From Streptomyces zaomyceticus (GTDB taxonomy: Bacteria > Actinomycetota > Actinomycetes > Streptomycetales > Streptomycetaceae), in NCBI RefSeq assembly GCF_014656215.1, contig NZ_BNBZ01000007.1:219840-283839 (forward strand): 64,000 bases of DNA. Reading direction: 5' to 3'. Position 1 is the stretch's first letter. The number at the start of each line of letters is the position of its first letter. Below the pieces are notes generated by a model. The model was given only the letters and a program-made list of their open reading frames with translations. It did no database searches and had not been told where the DNA came from. The position numbers and the translations under genes are program-made. Below, one piece after another: positions 59,721 to 64,000 of the stretch.

Positions 59721-62700
59721 GTGGAAGCTCTCGACACGGCCCGGGTGGCCGAGATCGTCGTCACGGGAAACGACAAGGCCGCGTACGGCTCCGGCTACCG
59801 CATCGCCACCGCACTCGTCCTCACCGTCGACCACGTACTCGGCGACACCCCCGGCACCTGCACCGTCCGCCTCGGCGGCGGCGACACCCCACTGACCGCG
59901 ACACCCGTGTGGCGCGGCACCGACGGCCGGGACCTCGCCCTCCTGCGGCTCGACCACCCCCCGGACACCGTCCTGCCCGTGTCCTTCGGCGCCCTGCCCC
60001 AAGGCATGGGCAGCGTCCCCTTCATCGGAGTCGGCTTCCCCGCCTTCCGGACCCGCCCCGAGGAACCCGGCGTCCAGGGCCTGCGACGGCGCAGCAGCCA
60101 ACAGGTCGACGGCTTCGTCCGACTGGGCTCCAGCATGAAGACCCGGCTGCTGGACCTCGCCTACCTCACCACCGCACCCCTGTTACCCGGGCCGAGGGAC
60201 CCCGACCCCTGGCTGGGCCTCTCGGGCACCGCGCTCTTCACCCGCGACAGCGGACTCCTCGTCGGAGTGCAGGCCCACCGGCTGCCCGCCGCCGGAATCA
60301 GCAGCGCCGAGGCCGAACCCCTCGCCGACGCCCTCGGCGACCCCGCCTTCTGCCGACAACTCGCCCTCGGAGGCGTACGGAACGAGACCCGGCCCGTCGC
60401 CCTCGGCGACGAACCGCCCGAGCCGGAACCACTCCTGAGCGCCGTCGTCCCCCAACACGAACTCATCAGCGGATTCGGCGACTTCAAGAAGAACCTCACC
60501 TCGGAACAGCTCTCCTTCGTCTCCCCCGGCCCCGACCACCCCGCCGAACCCGGAAACCTCTTCGTACGGCTCGTCAGCGCGGGCGACCGCGGCGTCCTGC
60601 TCGTCGGCGCCGCCGGCACCGGAAAGACCCGCGCCGGCATCGAAGTGGGCCGGCTCGCCCTCGACGCCGGCTGGCGCGTCCTGCACGTCCTGCCCGGCGA
60701 GGACAACTCCGTCACCGAGGAGATCGCCGAACAGGTCTGCGCGGACCCCGCACCCGTCCTCGTCGTCGTCGACTACCTCAACGAATCACAACTCGACCTG
60801 CCGACCCTGCGCCACCGGGTCATCCCCCAGGCCCGCCGCCACAACATCTCCGTGGCCCTCCTCGCATCCGTCCGCCCCGGCTGGCTGCGGAAGGCCAACC
60901 GGGCCCAACTCCACGAACTCTTCGACGAGGTGGAACTCCGGCAGGACGACGACTTCCAGAAACAGGTCGTCGACAACGCCCTGCTCTCGCTCGCCCCCGC
61001 CGCCACCGAGCGGCTCGGCATCGCCCACATGCGCGAGATCTGCGGACACCGCCCCATCGTCGCGCTGCTCGTCGCACGCGAGGTGGAACGCCGCTTCACC
61101 TCCGGACTCTCCCTCCCCGAACCCACCGGGCTGCGCGAGGGCGGGGAGATCCCCCGCTGGCTCAAGAGCCGCCTCGGCGAGGACGACCTCTCCGTACCGG
61201 GCCGCGCACACGCCTTCGTCCCCGTCCACGCCTCGCCGTCCCTCGTGGCCGCCGCCGCTGCCACGGCCGCCTGCCCCCAGGCGCGCGAGGACGTGACGGC
61301 GGCGGCGCGGGCGGCACTGGCGGGGATGACAGGGACGGCGGGGACGTCGGGGACGTCGGGGACGGAGAGTGGAACCGGGGCTCAGCACGCCGTACCGCGC
61401 GCCGGGGACGTCGTCCCGCGCGCCGAGGACGTCGTCAGCACCCTCCTCTCACTCGGCTGGCTGGAAACCGGGGACGACGGCACCCTGTCCGTCGCCCACG
61501 ACCTCGTCACCGACCAACTCGTCGAGTCCGTACTGCTCCCCGAACGGGACGAGGCACCCGACACCGCCGGCGCCCACGCACTGCTCGCCGGCTGCCTGGT
61601 GAGCCCCCGCGCGGTCGGCCGCGCCGCGCTCAACATCGGACGCCTCGTCAACGACCTTGCCCTCTTCGACCGCTCGGGACCCGTCTCCGCCGTACTCAAC
61701 TCCTGGTTCACCCAGAACGCCGCCGCCCTCGGCGCCGTCCTACGGCTCGACGTCAATGTCGGCAGCTACGCGCTCGGCGCGGTCTGCACCGGCGCGCCCT
61801 GGTCCGCCTCCGCCGTCCAGTGCTGGTCGCAGGTCGTCGGACCCTGGCTCGCCGACTTCGGCAGCCGGGTCGCCGCCCGGCACCTCCTCTACCGGGGCCT
61901 GCACCACCTCCCCGAGGACGGCGCACGCCTGCTGCTGCCCACGGTGTGGTCCTGGCTGACCCGGCACGGAGACGTCGGACAGGCGAGCTTCGTCCTCGGC
62001 CCGCTGCTGTCCCGCGGCGACCTCGGCCAGGACATCGCGGAGAAGGCGTCCACCGCGGCCCTCACCTGGCTCACCACGCACGCCACCGACCGCGAGGCCG
62101 AGTACGTCCTGCGTCCGCTCCTGTCCCGCACGGACCTCGGCACGACCGCATCCGAGAAGGCGGCCGTCGCGGCCCTGGACTGGCTCGACGCCCACAGCGC
62201 CACCCAGGAGACACAGTTCGTCCTCGGCCCGCTGCTCTCCCGGCCCGACCTGGGCCCGGTCTCCGCCGGAAGGGCCGTCGCCAGGGCCCTCACCTGGCTC
62301 ACCGTCCACCCCGTCGCCACGGAGGCGCCCTTCGTCCTCGGCCCGCTGCTGGCCCGTGCCGACCTCGACACCGACGTCTCGGGCACGGCCGTCGAGGCAG
62401 CCCTCACCTGGATCGCCGCCCACGCCGGCGTCCAGGAGGCACAGTTCGTCCTCCGCCCGCTGCTCTCCCGCACCGACCTCACCACGGACACCGCGGACAG
62501 GTCGGTCACCGCGGCCCTGGAGTGGCTCGACGCCCACCACGCCCACCAGGGCGCCGAATACGTCTACCGCCCGCTGCTCTCCCGGACCGATCTCGCCACC
62601 GACGACGCCGACAAGGCGGTCGCCGCGGCCCTCGCCTGGCTCGGCACCCACGCCGCCGGCCAGGAGGCGCAGTTCGTCCTCGGCCCGCTGCTGTCCCGCA

Positions 62701-63446
62701 CCGACCTCGGCACGGCCACCGCCGAGGAGGCGATCGGCGCGGCACTCGTCTGGCTCGGCACCCACGCCACCGGCCCCGAGGCCCAGTTCGTCCTCGGCCC
62801 CCTGCTCCGGCAACTGCCGCTCAGGGAGACACCGCCGGCGGTGATGGACATGGTCGACGAGTGGGTGCGCCTCCACATACCGCGGGAGGACTTCACGTTC
62901 CTCAGCAAGTGGATCCTGCGGCAGCGGCTGATGAACCCGCTGATCTACCGCGCCCTGCTCGACTGGGCCCACGCCAATCCGGACAGCGAGGACCTCGTGC
63001 ACCGCATGGCGCGGACGTCGTTCCTCGTGGGGCCGTACATCGAGACGTGGGAGGAGGGCCGCGCCTGGCTGCGCGCCGTCGAGCTCTGCCTCGACCAGGC
63101 CGAACGGCACGGAGCACAGTCGAACACCAGCGGGGTGCTGGACGCCCTCGTCTGTCGGCTTCCCCAGCAGTTCCGGGTGGGGATCGGGGCGGCGTGGGCG
63201 GACGACTGCATCCGCAGGTGGCTCGCGCTCCCCTTCGCGATGGATCCCGAGGTCTTCCACCCCAACAGCGAGATCATCAACCGCTGCCACGCCATGCTGG
63301 TCGGGGGCGGGCTGGACGCCGGGACGGGAGCCACCGTGGCCACGCGGCTACGGGACTGGGTCGCGACCTGGCCGGCCGAGGCACGCAACGCGGAGGCACT
63401 CGCGTACATCGAGACCCACATGCTGGCGGCGGGGGCGACGGGCTGA
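59721..63446 (+). CDS. Trypsin-like protease-P-loop NTPase-repeat fusion (predicted conflict system effector)
   Basis: 1241 residues from GTG 59721, seven bases after trypco2. Residues 1-220 are a trypsin-like serine protease with the full triad: His38 (LTVDHVLG), Asp71 (GRDLALL) and Ser168 (GLSGTALF), without signal peptide. Residues about 280-520 form a STAND-like P-loop NTPase: Walker A GAAGTGKT (about 296-303) and Walker B VLVVVDYLNE (Asp351). A Gly/Thr/Ser linker follows (about 535-555). Residues about 758-1023 are seven 38-residue helical repeats (VLGPLLSRTDL type). The C-terminus is helical. Expected to sense a signal through the repeats and activate the protease in an NTP-dependent way; target unknown. 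Confidence 0.85.
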   Translation: MEALDTARVAEIVVTGNDKAAYGSGYRIATALVLTVDHVLGDTPGTCTVRLGGGDTPLTATPVWRGTDGRDLALLRLDHPPDTVLPVSFGALPQGMGSVPFIGVGFPAFRTRPEEPGVQGLRRRSSQQVDGFVRLGSSMKTRLLDLAYLTTAPLLPGPRDPDPWLGLSGTALFTRDSGLLVGVQAHRLPAAGISSAEAEPLADALGDPAFCRQLALGGVRNETRPVALGDEPPEPEPLLSAVVPQHELISGFGDFKKNLTSEQLSFVSPGPDHPAEPGNLFVRLVSAGDRGVLLVGAAGTGKTRAGIEVGRLALDAGWRVLHVLPGEDNSVTEEIAEQVCADPAPVLVVVDYLNESQLDLPTLRHRVIPQARRHNISVALLASVRPGWLRKANRAQLHELFDEVELRQDDDFQKQVVDNALLSLAPAATERLGIAHMREICGHRPIVALLVAREVERRFTSGLSLPEPTGLREGGEIPRWLKSRLGEDDLSVPGRAHAFVPVHASPSLVAAAAATAACPQAREDVTAAARAALAGMTGTAGTSGTSGTESGTGAQHAVPRAGDVVPRAEDVVSTLLSLGWLETGDDGTLSVAHDLVTDQLVESVLLPERDEAPDTAGAHALLAGCLVSPRAVGRAALNIGRLVNDLALFDRSGPVSAVLNSWFTQNAAALGAVLRLDVNVGSYALGAVCTGAPWSASAVQCWSQVVGPWLADFGSRVAARHLLYRGLHHLPEDGARLLLPTVWSWLTRHGDVGQASFVLGPLLSRGDLGQDIAEKASTAALTWLTTHATDREAEYVLRPLLSRTDLGTTASEKAAVAALDWLDAHSATQETQFVLGPLLSRPDLGPVSAGRAVARALTWLTVHPVATEAPFVLGPLLARADLDTDVSGTAVEAALTWIAAHAGVQEAQFVLRPLLSRTDLTTDTADRSVTAALEWLDAHHAHQGAEYVYRPLLSRTDLATDDADKAVAAALAWLGTHAAGQEAQFVLGPLLSRTDLGTATAEEAIGAALVWLGTHATGPEAQFVLGPLLRQLPLRETPPAVMDMVDEWVRLHIPREDFTFLSKWILRQRLMNPLIYRALLDWAHANPDSEDLVHRMARTSFLVGPYIETWEEGRAWLRAVELCLDQAERHGAQSNTSGVLDALVCRLPQQFRVGIGAAWADDCIRRWLALPFAMDPEVFHPNSEIINRCHAMLVGGGLDAGTGATVATRLRDWVATWPAEARNAEALAYIETHMLAAGATG
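61992..62789. repeat. Seven tandem 114-bp coding repeats
   Basis: Units begin with the codon for Val of V(L/Y)(G/R)PLL at 61992, 62106, 62220, 62334, 62448, 62562 and 62676, each exactly 114 bp (38 residues), ending where a truncated eighth copy starts at 62790. The most conserved part is PLLSRTDL; the centre (AxxAAL.WL.AH) varies. The register is perfect, with no indels. Confidence 0.9.
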
Positions 63447-63481
63447 TCGCGCGGTGGGACGTGGCCGCCGACGGCGAGGGG

Positions 63482-63667
63482 CTACCGCGCGGTGACGCGC
63501 CGAGGCCGGGGCACGAGCTCGCCGCCGCAGTTGGGACAGACGTCGCTCATGGCATCGGCGCAGGGAACGCAGAAGCTGCACTCGTACGAACAGATCCGCG
63601 CGGGCCCGTCCGGCACCAACTCGGCCGTCCCGCACCGCTCACACCGCTCACGCATCTCCAGGGCCAT
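63482..63667 (-). CDS. Small DUF1272 zinc-ribbon-like protein
   Basis: 61 residues from ATG 63667 (GGAGGGGAG upstream). Four Cys pairs are visible: RCERCGTAE, CSYECSFCVPC and VCPNCGGEL, as in DUF1272 proteins, which are small zinc-binding proteins of unknown role. The start is fixed by the ribosome-binding site and by the family's conserved MALEMRERCERC beginning. The frame upstream is open but has no matching start. It is convergent with the protease/NTPase gene 35 bases away. Confidence 0.85.
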   Translation of the reverse strand: MALEMRERCERCGTAELVPDGPARICSYECSFCVPCADAMSDVCPNCGGELVPRPRRVTAR

Positions 63668-64000
63668 GCTCGGCTCCCCTCCCGGTACACGAACCGCCGG
63701 CGAACTGCCGACGGCCGGCGGCACGCAGGCCGTCCCCCTCATGCTCGGCCCGCTCCCGGGCCCTCCGAATCACGTCCGGGGGCCAATGATCAACAGGATC
63801 GGGTCGGGGGTGGGGGGCGGGGGCGGCGTGGGTGAGTGGGTGACTGGGTGAGTGGGTGAGTGGGTGAGTGGGTGAGTGCGGGTTCGGGCGGGGTTCTGGG
63901 GGTTGACCGGCTTCGGGTGGGTGACGTGCGGCCGCCCTCTTTCCGAGCGTGGCGGTCTCCGTCACCGCGTCAAGGGCGCCTGACGGCGTCGCTTGCGCGA
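63668..64000. other. Region without a convincing gene, containing an octamer array
   Basis: After the DUF1272 start, the stretch to the window end has no supported coding sequence. The frames crossing it are low complexity. It includes the octamer array at 63831-63878. Confidence 0.45.
63831..63878. repeat. Six tandem octamers (GGTGAGTG)
   Basis: Six contiguous copies of GGTGAGTG, with the second reading GGTGACTG, at 8-base spacing. It lies in non-coding DNA and is a likely slippage-prone microsatellite. Confidence 0.85.

Noticed and set aside
59909..63835. 1308-codon plus-strand frame over the protease/NTPase gene
   Set aside because: Arg/Pro-rich translation in the other frame; the 59721 frame carries the protease and Walker motifs.
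63648..63965. Minus-strand frame with His/Pro/Ser repeats
   Set aside because: The repeat is just the octamer array translated; no domain, and it overlaps the real DUF1272 start.

Overview
The window is high-GC actinobacterial chromosome, almost certainly Streptomyces. Codons carry strong third-position G/C, many genes start with GTG, and ATGA/GTGA start-stop overlaps are common. Recognisable Streptomyces genes include a DmdR1-type iron regulator beside a SIS-domain protein, a Spo0M-like protein, an NsdA-like regulator, an ECF sigma/anti-sigma pair with a STAS protein, and a short attenuator-type leader peptide. Gene content is mostly core metabolism and regulation. No rRNA, tRNA, CRISPR array, complete insertion sequence or prophage was seen.

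Layout. 1-3.2 kb: end of an acyl-CoA ligase, an enoyl-CoA hydratase and a secreted protein with Ig-like repeats. 3.3-19 kb: a dispersed catabolic gene set (flavin reductase, SDR plus alcohol dehydrogenase, cyclase/hydrolase, amidohydrolase with two tandem acyl-CoA dehydrogenases, acyl-CoA synthetase). These genes share a 17-bp palindrome close to TCTGACGGNCCGTCAGA, which suggests one TetR-type regulon. Three MFS transporters, a membrane protein and a GlxA-type regulator are interspersed. 19-23 kb: STAS protein, ECF sigma, zinc-finger anti-sigma, purU and a small conserved protein. 23-36 kb: lipoprotein substrate-binding protein, proline-rich membrane protein, NsdA-like regulator, primase/polymerase-domain protein, ABC transporter, AhpD-like protein, two acetyltransferases, a membrane protein, and a HxlR regulator divergent from a reductase. 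35.5-46 kb: secreted FG-GAP protein, alpha/beta hydrolase, dmdR1 and the SIS protein with a DasR-like site between them, PAS/GAF protein, pdxH, citrate synthase, an Fe(II)/2-oxoglutarate oxygenase preceded by a leader peptide, and a secreted metallopeptidase.

46-59 kb: two minus-strand operons form a second acyl-CoA pathway. One is ligase, hydratase and TetR. The other is TIGR03084-like protein, AtuA-like protein, carboxyltransferase, biotin carboxylase and acyl-CoA dehydrogenase. Both are preceded by a related palindrome containing AAACAATCAAGCA, so the TetR gene at the end of the first operon is the obvious candidate regulator of both. They are separated by a WYL regulator, a RidA protein and the Spo0M-like gene. 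The enzyme set resembles branched-chain acyl-CoA or acyclic-terpene degradation (Liu/Atu type).

59.4-63.4 kb holds the most unusual locus: a small trypco2 protein followed by a 1241-residue protein that joins a trypsin-like serine protease, a P-loop NTPase and seven exactly phased 38-residue repeats. This architecture fits the NTP-dependent conflict/defence systems described computationally in multicellular bacteria. A 168-bp palindromic element with CTAG ends (3886-4053) and a related hairpin (46405-46466) each supply the stop codon of the adjacent gene.
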